Origin: Hyphomicrobium sp.
GTDB taxonomy: Bacteria; Pseudomonadota; Alphaproteobacteria; Rhizobiales; Hyphomicrobiaceae
Assembly: GCA_002928515.1 (NCBI GenBank)
Contig: PERI01000001.1
Location: forward strand, 1 to 64,000
Direction: 5' to 3'
DNA: 64,000 nucleotides
Shown here piece by piece: positions 26,766 through 35,166 of the stretch (within the stretch, counting starts at the first letter, position 1; each line of letters starts with the position of its first letter). The position numbers and the translations under genes were made by a program. A model generated the notes under the pieces. The model made no database searches and was not told where the DNA came from. It saw only the letters and a program-made list of their open reading frames with translations.

Positions 26766-28031
26766 CTATAAAAGTGTGCGTGCTTGATCCTTGGCTCGCG
26801 ACGGTTCGAGAGGCTTCACAGCAAATAGCATCAAGCCTGCAACGAGAATGAAGAGGCTCGCGACCTGAAACGTAGTGCCGAATGGGATTTGCTGTTCTTT
26901 CAGCATGCCACCGACATAGGTCATCACGCCGCCTGCTGTGGTGCCGACAAAGTTTAACAATCCATAGGCGGTCGCGCGATGGCGGTAGTCGCTCACGGTG
27001 CAGACGGCTGGCATCAGGTTCGCATCTAGAAATCCTTGCGACATGCCGGCCATGAGAACGCATGCTAGGATCACAGGTACGTAATCGACGGCGCCGATTG
27101 CAAACAAGCAAGGTGCGGCGATGCAGAAACCAACCGCTGGCACGAGCGCGCGGGCGCGTTCATTCCAGCGCGACCACCAGTCGGAGATGTGGCTGGCGAT
27201 CAGCATACCAATAAAGGCCGCGCCGTTGAACGCCATCGGTCCGTAAATGCCGGCACGTGTGGGGCTGACGCCAAGCTCCGATCGGAAAAACTCTGGCAGC
27301 CAATTGCGCAGTGGCCAGTAGGCGGCTCCGTTCAGCAAATTCATGCCGAGTAGGAATAAGAAGCTGCGCGTGGTCAATAAGGTTTTGAATGCGCCAAGGC
27401 GTGGCAATTCCAATGCGGCTTGCGAGGCGGTGTTGGGTGCAACGTGATCCGTTTCCGTTGACGGTCGAGGAAATATTATCATCAACATGAGCGCGTACGC
27501 GACGCCGATGGCGCCGAACACCAGGAAGCCCGCGCGCCAGCCATAGAGTTCCGCAAAGCCTCCGCCAAGACCACCAAGTACGGAGCCTGCATAAACACCA
27601 CTCAAATGCAGCCCGGTGGCGCGGCTGCGGGTTGGGCCTTGATGATACTCGACGATTAAAGCGACGGCGGCAGGCATATAAAATGCTTCGCTGATGCCGA
27701 GTGCTGCGCGAGCGAATAACATTTGTTCGAATGTTTGCGCAAAGCCGGTAAAGAGCGTTGCCGCTGACCAGATCAGCAGGCTTGCGATGATCACGGGTCG
27801 CTTGCCAACGCGATCGGCGACATATCCGGCTATTGGCGACGTGAAGCCATAGACCCACAAAAAAACCGAGGAGAGCAGTCCAAAGCGTTCGTCACCAATG
27901 CCAATATCTGCCTTGATGGGGCCGGGCATCGTTACGACGAGTTGGCGGTCGAGATAGTTGAGGAGCGCGACGAGCCAAAGCATTCCTACAATGGCCCATG
28001 CCGCTCGGCTAAACCCAACAGGCCGGTCCAT
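26766..28031 (-). CDS. MFS transporter (ACS-like subfamily)
   Basis: A 421-residue major facilitator protein with 12 predicted helices. Family motifs: LNYLDRQLVVTMPGPIKADIGI in helix 1, the loop 2-3 signature GYVADRVGKRPV, and GISEAFYMPAAVALIVEYHQGPTRSRATG near helix 4-5. These match the anion:cation symporter (hexuronate/phthalate) group, which takes up organic acids. The substrate is not determinable. It stands alone, with an empty 125-base gap before the SH3 protein gene. Confidence 0.9.
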   Translation of the reverse strand: MDRPVGFSRAAWAIVGMLWLVALLNYLDRQLVVTMPGPIKADIGIGDERFGLLSSVFLWVYGFTSPIAGYVADRVGKRPVIIASLLIWSAATLFTGFAQTFEQMLFARAALGISEAFYMPAAVALIVEYHQGPTRSRATGLHLSGVYAGSVLGGLGGGFAELYGWRAGFLVFGAIGVAYALMLMIIFPRPSTETDHVAPNTASQAALELPRLGAFKTLLTTRSFLFLLGMNLLNGAAYWPLRNWLPEFFRSELGVSPTRAGIYGPMAFNGAAFIGMLIASHISDWWSRWNERARALVPAVGFCIAAPCLFAIGAVDYVPVILACVLMAGMSQGFLDANLMPAVCTVSDYRHRATAYGLLNFVGTTAGGVMTYVGGMLKEQQIPFGTTFQVASLFILVAGLMLFAVKPLEPSRAKDQARTLL

Positions 28032-28217
28032 TCCAAATCCCCTATGACGAACACACGCTCAGGCGCTGTCCACTATTACGAGGCGCGCTGCACAAACACT
28101 AGGCGGTTTGATATTTTGGCCGCGCAATTCAATTCAATTCGCCTATTGGGCCAAAGCTATTGCAATTGAAAATTGCTGGGTAGCACAGTCGGTCATTGGT
28201 AACCGTTGGAGGGTGCG

Positions 28218-28706
28218 ATGATCCTAGGCATGTCGATTGAAACACTGACTTCGGTGCATACCATCATCAGCCTCATCGCAATTGGCACGGGTATGTTGGT
28301 TTTGTTGAGTATGGTTGCTGGTTATCACGTGCCGGGAATGACGGCTGTTTTCTTGCTGACGACTATCTTGACGAGTGCCACTGGGTTCTTGTTTCCGTTT
28401 CAAGACGTGACGCCGGGAATTATCATCGGTGCGATTTCACTTTTCGTTTTGGCGGTCGCACTTCTCGCGCTTTACGTCTTTAAGCTATCCGGTGTTTGGA
28501 AGCACATCTACGTCGTGACAGCGACGGTAGCACTCTATCTCAACGTGCTCGTTGCCGTCGTGCAGGCGTTTCAGAAGCTGTCGTCGCTGCAGCCCTTAGC
28601 GCCGACGCAATCCGAGCCGCCGTTTATTGCGGCGCAAGTGGGGGTTTTGATTTTGTTTCTCATTCTCGGTGCGTTGGCCGTTCGACGATTTCTTCGGTTC
28701 GGTTGA
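28218..28706 (+). CDS. Four-helix membrane protein, unknown function
   Basis: 162 residues with four or five transmembrane helices (about 10-32, 38-58, 65-90, 98-118 and 136-155). ATG 28218 is preceded by GGAGGG; a TTG at 28206 is in frame but lies within the ribosome site. The fold resembles conserved small inner-membrane proteins of alphaproteobacteria (VHTIISLIAIGTGMLVLLSM; VYVVTATVALYLNV-like segments), but I cannot name a family. It is divergent from the MFS gene. Confidence 0.7.
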   Translation: MILGMSIETLTSVHTIISLIAIGTGMLVLLSMVAGYHVPGMTAVFLLTTILTSATGFLFPFQDVTPGIIIGAISLFVLAVALLALYVFKLSGVWKHIYVVTATVALYLNVLVAVVQAFQKLSSLQPLAPTQSEPPFIAAQVGVLILFLILGALAVRRFLRFG

Positions 28707-28942
28707 CGGGGTGAACAGCACAACATGGCTGCCTAACGGTTGAGCAAAATTATTGATTGAGCCTATCGCTTCAGCATTTGAATGATGCTGACCAAGTGTA
28801 CCCGACTGAATAACGCAATTTCTGTTAAGCGCTTCAATCAGTTCTGGACAGGGCTGCTTCTGGCACGCAACTTGATCACATATTGCGTATCAGGCACCTC
28901 AATCATTTTATGGTGCTGTTCAGTTAGCAGAATGGGTCGGCT

Positions 28943-29461
28943 GTGAGCCAAGACGACATCAATGGCTATACGGTCGCTTATGACCAGGATGAATTGCAAT
29001 TTCCTGTTTATGTCGTGCTGGTCATTGGTATCGCGCTGTGCATTGCTGCGATGATCCATTCCAACATCATACTGCTCGTGCTTGGCTTTGCTGCGATCTG
29101 TTACGGCTACTATAATGTTCCATTGCTTGAAACAGGACGGCCGCGTATCGGTGCCGGGCAATACGGAATTTTTATTGAAGGCCTGGGTATTATTTCGTGG
29201 CGCGCGACACAGGACATCGATCTTGTCGCCGTTGAGATGCGCGGTATTCCGCAAAATGAATTGCAGATAACTTTAGCTCAACCTTTACAGCGTGCGTTGA
29301 TTGCGGATTGGCGTCAGCGACCGATGCATCGATTACTCATGCGCTTGCCGTGGTCGCTGACCGCGAAGGGTGTCATTCGCATTCCACTCGATGTGTTCGA
29401 TCATGACGCTGGTGATATTCACAAAACCTTTGTCCGCATGCTGCGTTTTTATCGCTCGTAA
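28943..29461 (+). CDS. Two-helix membrane protein, unknown function
   Basis: 172 residues beginning at GTG 28943 (no in-frame ATG nearby). A soluble N-terminus of about 20 residues is followed by a hydrophobic hairpin (about 22-60), then a cytoplasmic domain that resembles a bacterial PH-like fold (GAGQYGIFIEGLGIISWRATQDIDLVAVEMRG). A later segment names a typical pattern for such proteins (KGVIRIPLDVFDHDAGDIH). I do not recognise a named family. The weak start is a caveat. Confidence 0.6.
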   Translation: MSQDDINGYTVAYDQDELQFPVYVVLVIGIALCIAAMIHSNIILLVLGFAAICYGYYNVPLLETGRPRIGAGQYGIFIEGLGIISWRATQDIDLVAVEMRGIPQNELQITLAQPLQRALIADWRQRPMHRLLMRLPWSLTAKGVIRIPLDVFDHDAGDIHKTFVRMLRFYRS

Positions 29462-29609
29462 GCTGCACAAGGTCGGTTTCCTGACGCATTCATTAGCTCA
29501 ACAATAGATGCCTTTTTTCATTCATGGTCCATTCAGGCTGTGTGGACAAAAGTTCATGCAACACGCTCCCCTCGGCGTGTCCATTCAGTCTGAAACAAGG
29601 AGACGCAAC

Positions 29610-29906
29610 ATGCGTGTCGCAACATTTCTTGCAGGAACTTTTATTGCGCTGGGTATGGCCGCAGCCGCCACACCGGCCAGCGCTGCTCCACTCGCACCTT
29701 TGGCGGTTGATAGTCAGTCGATGATCCAACAGGTCGCCGATTGGGATGGCGATGGTCGTTGGGACCGTCGTCGTCGATGGGGCCGCGGCGATGGCTGGCG
29801 CCATCATCGTTATAACCGTTGCCATTCTTGGCGTCGAGAATGTGCTGATCGTTGGGGCTGGGGCGGTCACCGCTTCCGTCGTTGCTTGGCTCGTCACGGT
29901 TGCTAA
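29610..29906 (+). CDS. Small secreted Trp/Arg/His-rich protein
   Basis: 98 residues: signal peptide to about residue 25 (PASAA/P), then a short DWDGDGRWD stretch and a tail dominated by Arg, Trp, His and Gly with four cysteines (RCHSWRREC ... RRCLARHGC). ATG 29610 has AAGGAGACGC upstream; the longer frame from 29508 is not needed. The strongly cationic, cysteine-containing mature part looks like a small exported antimicrobial-like or envelope-binding peptide; the function is unknown. A bidirectional terminator follows. Confidence 0.65.
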   Translation: MRVATFLAGTFIALGMAAAATPASAAPLAPLAVDSQSMIQQVADWDGDGRWDRRRRWGRGDGWRHHRYNRCHSWRRECADRWGWGGHRFRRCLARHGC

Positions 29907-29923
29907 TTCATTTCGTAAATAAC

Positions 29924-29953
29924 AAAAGGCCCCGGATTATCTATCCGGGGCCT
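29924..29953. terminator. Bidirectional intrinsic terminator
   Basis: GGCCCCGGAT/ATCCGGGGCC, 10 perfect pairs around a 5-base loop. On the minus strand it is followed by TTTTGTTATTT and ends the CoA-transferase transcript; on the plus strand it follows the small secreted protein gene. Confidence 0.9.
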
Positions 29954-29980
29954 CACTATTTCTTTCATAGAGTGATTTTA

Positions 29981-31915
29981 TCAACTCGCTTTTTCGAGAT
30001 GCGCGTGAGCCTCTTCTGCACGCTCGAAAATGTGTGGTTTCAATCCGCGCTTATTGAGCGCTTCTTGCATTTTCAAACGCATGAATGCGCTGGTCGTGTA
30101 GCGTGATGTGGTCGCGTAATGGTGCTCGACCATATACTCGATCATTTCAGCGTAATCGTCGTAGAGATCGTCGGCGATGCGGCAGCCATCATGGTTGACG
30201 ACAGAGTTAACGCGCTTGCCTGCTTTCGTTGCGGCATTGACGAGCACTTTCTTGAGATCTTCGACATCGGCTTTTTTGCGGACGCTCCATCCTTCAAGGT
30301 TCAGGAATAGAATATTGCGTTCAGTATCGTAACTGACGCGCTCAGATAGCTTCACATTCAGGAGATCTTCTAATAGGCCCATAGGTTCGTCGATGAAAAG
30401 ACGGGCGTTCATCGGTACCGGCTTTGTAATGATAGGTTTGAAATCCATGTGTGCCAGGATATCGCGCTCGATATCGATGCCGGGTGCGACTTCGATCAAC
30501 TCTAGTCCGTCTGGCGTTAATTGGAACACGCAACGTTCGGTCACGTATATCACCGGCTGCGTGCGGCTTTGGGCAAACGAACCGCTGAAGGTGATTTGCT
30601 CAACATTCTTGACGAATTTGCGCGCGCGACCCTCTTTGACGATTTTGAGTTTTCCGTCTTCGATTGCAATGTCGAGTCCCCCCGCTGTGAACGTCCCGGC
30701 AAATACGACCGCACGCGCATTCTGAGAAATGTTGATAAACCCACCGCAACCGTTCAGTCGTCCGCCGAAGCGGCTGGTGTTGACGTTGCCGTGCTCATCG
30801 CATTCGGCCATACCCAAGCACGTCATATCGAGCCCACCACCATCATAGAAATCGAACATTTGGTTTTGGTCGATAACGGAATGTGCGTTTGCGGCCGAGC
30901 CGAAACTCGATCCACCAGCGAGTACGCCGCCGATGGCCCCTGCTTCTGTGGTCATCGTGATGTAGGGGGTGACTTTTTCTTCGTTAGCAACCGATGCAAC
31001 GCCATCGGGTGCGCCAACGCCCAGATTGATCACGCCGTTTGGCGGGAGTTCAAACGCTGCTCTGCGCGCGATAATTTTGCGTTCGTCGAGCGGCATCTTG
31101 GCCATGTTTTCCATGGGCACACGTATTTCGCCAGCAAACGCTGGATTATAAACAACGCCGTAATTCATGCGGTGCATTTCGATGGGGTCGGCCACCACAA
31201 CGCAATCGACGAGTATGCCTGGAACTTTCACGTCTTTTGGACGGATCGATCCGTGTTCAACGATACGCTCTACCTGTGCAATGACGATGCCGCCGTTGTT
31301 TCGCGCAGCCATGGCTTGCGCCAGGTTGTCGAGCAGCAGGCATTCGCGTTCCATTGAAATGTTGCCGGATGGATCGGAGCTAGTGCCGCGAATGAATGCA
31401 ACATTGATTGGGGTCGATTTATAGAACAGCCATTCTTCGCCCTCGACTTCGACAAGCTTCACAATGTCATCGGTTGTGACCTCGTTGACCTTGCCACCCC
31501 CAAGTCGTGGATCGATGTACGTCTGCAAACCGACTTTAGAAAATAGACCTGGCTGACCTGCCGCGCATGCACGATAAAGTTGCGAGATGACGCCTTGGGG
31601 CAGATTGTAGCCGAGGATTTTGTTTTCTTGTGCGGCCTGGGCAACCTTTGGCATTCGTCCAAAGTTTGCAGCAATCACGCGACGCAATAGGCCGTCGTGA
31701 TGCAATCGTCCGGTTCCTAATCCTTTGCTGTCGCCTGCCCCTGCCGTCATTATCAGCGTGATATCGCGTGGCGCTCCCGTTTCGACGAAGCGTTTTTCCA
31801 GCGCTGCATGCAATGCTTCTGGGATGCAGCTTTGGACAAATCCTGTGGTTGTCACGACATCATTGTCGCTTATCAGCGCAATCGCATCGTCGGCCGAAAT
31901 GACCTTATTTTTCAT
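29981..31915 (-). CDS. Family I CoA-transferase, long form with C-terminal extension
   Basis: A 644-residue protein homologous to fused alpha-beta CoA-transferases (YdiF/propionate CoA-transferase, acyl-CoA:acetate/3-ketoacid type). The alpha half begins with DVVTTTGFVQSCIPEAL. The beta half contains the catalytic glutamate motif TTEAGAIGGVLAGG and FDFYDGGGLD. Typical YdiF proteins end near 530 residues; here about 110 more follow (from SERVSYDTERNILFLNLEGWS to the end), with a predicted alpha/beta fold followed by helices. Transfers CoA between short-chain carboxylates; the specificity is unknown. GGGGAAA precedes ATG 31915. Confidence 0.88.
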   Translation of the reverse strand: MKNKVISADDAIALISDNDVVTTTGFVQSCIPEALHAALEKRFVETGAPRDITLIMTAGAGDSKGLGTGRLHHDGLLRRVIAANFGRMPKVAQAAQENKILGYNLPQGVISQLYRACAAGQPGLFSKVGLQTYIDPRLGGGKVNEVTTDDIVKLVEVEGEEWLFYKSTPINVAFIRGTSSDPSGNISMERECLLLDNLAQAMAARNNGGIVIAQVERIVEHGSIRPKDVKVPGILVDCVVVADPIEMHRMNYGVVYNPAFAGEIRVPMENMAKMPLDERKIIARRAAFELPPNGVINLGVGAPDGVASVANEEKVTPYITMTTEAGAIGGVLAGGSSFGSAANAHSVIDQNQMFDFYDGGGLDMTCLGMAECDEHGNVNTSRFGGRLNGCGGFINISQNARAVVFAGTFTAGGLDIAIEDGKLKIVKEGRARKFVKNVEQITFSGSFAQSRTQPVIYVTERCVFQLTPDGLELIEVAPGIDIERDILAHMDFKPIITKPVPMNARLFIDEPMGLLEDLLNVKLSERVSYDTERNILFLNLEGWSVRKKADVEDLKKVLVNAATKAGKRVNSVVNHDGCRIADDLYDDYAEMIEYMVEHHYATTSRYTTSAFMRLKMQEALNKRGLKPHIFERAEEAHAHLEKAS

Positions 31916-32200
31916 TGGCTGCGTTTCCCCGGTCTCTATCCGCTCTCAGATCGTGCTCGCCGCGTTTCAATGGAGAGTTTCGTCCGGGCAGATTTTTTGA
32001 TTTCAGGCGCTGAACTTTTTTCGGCCTGCGCACTATCAATATAGATGACAACGGGGTGTGGCCCCACTCAATAGGGTAATTGGCACCTATCCGTTGAGGG
32101 TAAACTAGGACCGGAAGTCAGGTGCAGTGCACAATAACTTTATAAATAATTGGCTTCATACTTTTTGCTTCTAGCTTTTGATGATGGCAATTCCAGAGAC

Positions 32201-32575
32201 TTAGATTTGTTGGTTCATGCGGCGAATGCGGGTCGTTAACAGACGCATGATGTAAAGCGCAAATTCTGGGTCTGAGCGGATAATTGCGAGGAAGGTCGGC
32301 TTATCGATTACGACAACGTCCGTTGGTTCGGCAGCGATTGCTGCTGCGCTGCGAGGGCCATCGTCAATCAATGACATTTCGCCAAACACGCCGCCAGTGC
32401 GGATGTTTTCGAGCACAGTTCCATAGGTAATCACATCGACTCGGCCAGTGCGGACCATGAACATGGCCGCTCCGGTTTGGTTTTCGAGGAAAATGCGCTC
32501 GCCTGCATCAAAACTATGTGTCGGCGCGCTAAGCTGATCGAGTTTTGCAAAATCGAAGACGTTATCATCCGGCAT
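32201..32575 (-). CDS. Stand-alone cyclic-nucleotide-binding domain protein
   Basis: A 124-residue protein comprising only a Crp-type cNMP-binding domain: beta-barrel (FDAGERIFLENQTGAAMFMVRTGRVDV), the phosphate-binding cassette GGVFGEMSLIDDGPRSAAA with the conserved Glu and Arg, and a C-terminal helix. There is no DNA-binding or catalytic domain, so it may regulate a partner protein. cAMP versus cGMP is not decidable. Single gene between infC and the CoA-transferase. Confidence 0.88.
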   Translation of the reverse strand: MPDDNVFDFAKLDQLSAPTHSFDAGERIFLENQTGAAMFMVRTGRVDVITYGTVLENIRTGGVFGEMSLIDDGPRSAAAIAAEPTDVVVIDKPTFLAIIRSDPEFALYIMRLLTTRIRRMNQQI

Positions 32576-32670
32576 TATAGCTCAAGCTCCTTGCCGACCT
32601 TTTGCCCGTGATATTGCCCTTACTATCATCCCAAGTTTTGTGTTTAGTGAAGTTAAAACGAGACGAGTGT

Positions 32671-32708
32671 AAATAAAATCGCCGCGCAGGTCTTAACCAA
32701 GCGCGGCG
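32671..32708 (-). terminator. Intrinsic terminator of infC
   Basis: On the minus strand CGCCGCGC/GCGCGGCG (8 bp) with a 13-base loop is followed by ATTTTATTT, about 40 bases after the infC stop. Confidence 0.8.
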
Positions 32709-32748
32709 TTTGAATTTTAGTTGAATTAGTCCAGTGCAGTCAAAATAG

Positions 32749-33291
32749 CTACTTTGGGGCCAATACCATAACCATTTGTTTGCCCTCGAAACGTGGTTCG
32801 CTTTCGACTTTCGCGATTGGCTCGGTATCTGCCTTGACGCGCTGAAGCACAGCCATGCCTAGCTGTGAATGCGCCATTTCTCGGCCGCGGAACCGCAACG
32901 TCACTTTGACCTTATCGCCCTCTTCAAAGAAACGGCGAATGGCGCGCATCTTTACGTCGTAGTCATGATCGTCGATGCCAGGGCGCATCTTGATTTCTTT
33001 GAGTTCGACGATTTTTTGATTTTTTCGAGCCTCTGCAGCCTTCTTCTGCTCCTGGAACTTAAACTTTCCAAAATCAAGAATTTTGCAGACCGGCGGCTCA
33101 GCGTCCGGTGAGATCTCGACGAGGTCGAGGCCTGCCTCTTCAGCGCGAGCAATGGCATCAAACTTTGCAACGACACCGACGTTCTGTCCCGTCTCGTCGA
33201 TTAAGCGGACTTCTCGGGCCCGAATTTGATCGTTAATGCGGGGCCCGGATTGTTCCCGGCTCTGTGGCTCGGGGCGCATAGGTTTGCGGAT
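32749..33291 (-). CDS. infC: Translation initiation factor IF-3, AUC start
   Basis: IF-3 binds the 30S subunit, keeps it from joining 50S too early and checks start codon and initiator tRNA. Both domains are complete: N-terminal ([48 protein letters not shown]) and C-terminal ([42 protein letters not shown]). The start is set at ATC 33291-33289, eight bases after AAGGAG. The first ATG (33279) is 20 bases from that site. Non-AUG starts are typical for infC and allow autoregulation by IF-3. The protein is then 180 residues. Confidence 0.95.
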   Translation of the reverse strand: MRKPMRPEPQSREQSGPRINDQIRAREVRLIDETGQNVGVVAKFDAIARAEEAGLDLVEISPDAEPPVCKILDFGKFKFQEQKKAAEARKNQKIVELKEIKMRPGIDDHDYDVKMRAIRRFFEEGDKVKVTLRFRGREMAHSQLGMAVLQRVKADTEPIAKVESEPRFEGKQMVMVLAPK

Positions 33292-33305
33292 GGTAAAGTC
33301 TCCTT
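33289..33305 (-). promoter_or_regulatory. infC ribosome site and AUC start codon
   Basis: AAGGAG (33300-33305) is eight bases from ATC (33289-33291), which is in frame with infC through CGC AAA CCT ATG. The downstream ATG is too far from the ribosome site. Known infC genes use AUU, AUA or AUC. Confidence 0.8.
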
Positions 33306-33495
33306 ATGTCGTTTCAAAAATGGGTTCGGGAAAACTCGCACGTCATCCGAAGCCGGTGGGAAGATGCGGAGGAAAGAACGATGAAGTCAAGCGTCGGCTT
33401 ACGCGATATGGCACCTAATCCGAGGCTTTTTTGATGGGCGAGGTGAATAGAACACAAATTTTATGACTTTTCCCAGCCTGGCGGTGCAAAGATCA

Positions 33496-34230
33496 CTAGC
33501 GCCAATGTTCGGCAATCCAAGGCGTTGGGCGAACATGTTTATACAATTTCTTCCAGGCGGCGTTGACCGGCCAGATACCGTCACGCGCTTCATGAGGGTT
33601 GGGATTACCGGTGAAAGCAACGACCTTTGTTTGATGCGGCAGTGGGGGCACAACTAGAAAATTCAATGGCCAAGTTGGCATCAGCGTGTGTTTAAAGCTG
33701 ACACACCACTCCGGAGGAAAGAAAGTCATTTCCTTGGCCGTGGTCGAAATGAATGTTTGTGAATTTGGAAAAGTGTCGACGATGGTTTGGCCGTTACGGG
33801 CGAATTCATCGAAGATATAAGTCATCTTTCCAACTGGGAACCGATAGACTGAAGTATTGCCGATATTCCCATCGGGCTGAGTCCAGTTTTTAGCGATACA
33901 AAACCTTCCGGGTTCATAATCGAATAATTCGTCAATCGATCCGGTTATAACGATATCGAGATCCAGGAACAGAACGTCACCAGTTAAATCATGCAGTGGG
34001 AATTGCCACAGTGAAACTTTGCGCCAAGGAGAGACTTTTCTTAATTGTGGCAGGTTGATCGGCGGGAGAGGCGCGATCTCGATAGATGGATCAGCGCCTT
34101 TGCCATCGTCTGTGAAACATACCAAACGCGTCGGGCGCTTTGTATTCCGTTGCACCATAGATGCAAGTCGATTCAAGTAGTCTATTCCGTACAGAGTTCC
34201 CCATTTGATGCAGATAACTGTTTGCGTCAT
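33496..34230 (-). CDS. Glycosyltransferase-like protein (DxD type)
   Basis: A 244-residue protein with a GT-A-like layout: an N-terminal Rossmann part (LASMVQRNTKRPTRLVCFTDD), then the metal-binding motif FLDLDIVITGSIDELF at about residue 87, as in nucleotide-sugar transferases of the GT8/GT32 type. C-terminal histidine and tryptophan motifs (AFTGNPNPHEARDG ... WIAEHWR) are typical of small LPS/capsule enzymes. The donor and acceptor are unknown. It is preceded by a second such gene 57 bases upstream; both lie in an AT-richer patch next to a GT4 gene. Confidence 0.72.
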   Translation of the reverse strand: MTQTVICIKWGTLYGIDYLNRLASMVQRNTKRPTRLVCFTDDGKGADPSIEIAPLPPINLPQLRKVSPWRKVSLWQFPLHDLTGDVLFLDLDIVITGSIDELFDYEPGRFCIAKNWTQPDGNIGNTSVYRFPVGKMTYIFDEFARNGQTIVDTFPNSQTFISTTAKEMTFFPPEWCVSFKHTLMPTWPLNFLVVPPLPHQTKVVAFTGNPNPHEARDGIWPVNAAWKKLYKHVRPTPWIAEHWR

Positions 34231-34287
34231 TCTAATAATCTCGGTTGTGATGATGTCGAATGCGAGCGAAGTGCACTATGATTTTGC

Positions 34288-34962
34288 TCACTTGAATACA
34301 AAAAGGCGGGATGCTCTGTTCAGCGCGCGAGCAGTCATCGATGTGTTCTCTTGGAACGTCTTCACTGCGCTTTTATGTGTGATGATTGCGTTTGTGGCCT
34401 TCTTGGTTCCAACTTCACGACCCGAGTATGTTATTGATAGAGGTGAAAACGATACCCCGATGGCACGGGAAAAGGCTAATACTAGATTGCGTTCCGCACC
34501 ATACATCCAAGGTCTTTCGTCACACGCCTCGCGCCATTTAATCATGAAATCTCTTGCGCCATGCGTTGGTCTTATCAGCATGACTCGCGAGCTCAGAGAA
34601 AAATTTTGGCGATGTCTCCGAAGTTGCTTCATTGTCAATGTGGTGTAGCAAGACACATCCGCATTAGGTTGAAATTGTGCGAGTTCGTGGAGCGATCCAT
34701 TTACGATGCAATCGACGTCCATTAGAATGAGTGATTTATTAGGATAGTGATCCATAGCGTTGAGGATCACTGTCGGTTTCAGCATTGTCACGTTTGACCA
34801 TGTGCCCGAATTTTCAACGGCGAATAAATGGTGCGGGTGGTTTTGACTGCTCAGTGACTTTGCAAAAGCTTCAGCCATTGGACGATAGTTAGGAGTAAAG
34901 AATCCAATCACGATCCAATCGGATAAATCACGCAACTCAATTATGTCGGCTCTATCGCTCAT
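34288..34962 (-). CDS. Glycosyltransferase-like protein (DxD type)
   Basis: 224 residues with a GT-A-like core: a short N-terminal Rossmann segment (WIVIGFFTPNYRPMAEAFAKSL), LILMDVDCIVNGSLHEL with a DxD metal site at about residues 101-103, and a C-terminal part with a possible acceptor-binding loop. The arrangement parallels the neighbouring gene at 33496, but the sequence identity outside the motif is low. Likely part of a surface-polysaccharide module with that gene and the GT4 gene upstream. The weak ribosome site makes the start uncertain. Confidence 0.65.
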   Translation of the reverse strand: MSDRADIIELRDLSDWIVIGFFTPNYRPMAEAFAKSLSSQNHPHHLFAVENSGTWSNVTMLKPTVILNAMDHYPNKSLILMDVDCIVNGSLHELAQFQPNADVSCYTTLTMKQLRRHRQNFSLSSRVMLIRPTHGARDFMIKWREACDERPWMYGAERNLVLAFSRAIGVSFSPLSITYSGREVGTKKATNAIITHKSAVKTFQENTSMTARALNRASRLFVFK

Positions 34963-35166
34963 GAGTGGATATACCTGGAAAATTGGCAGCCGTATTCCTG
35001 TCGATTGACTGAAGCTTACGGCCTTGATCTAGCATATATACCTGATTTTGCTCGACTTCTAGCCGCAGTTTAGTGATGCTCTAACATGTAAATTTAGTTG
35101 GGAATCTGCCCTAATAAGTATTTTGCTCAATAGCTTCACAGCAAAAGTGAAAAATGCAATTTTCGA

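Noticed and set aside
32075-32095. TTGGCAC...TTG, a sigma-54-like promoter
   Set aside because: The two elements are seven bases apart instead of five, and the -12 GC is missing.
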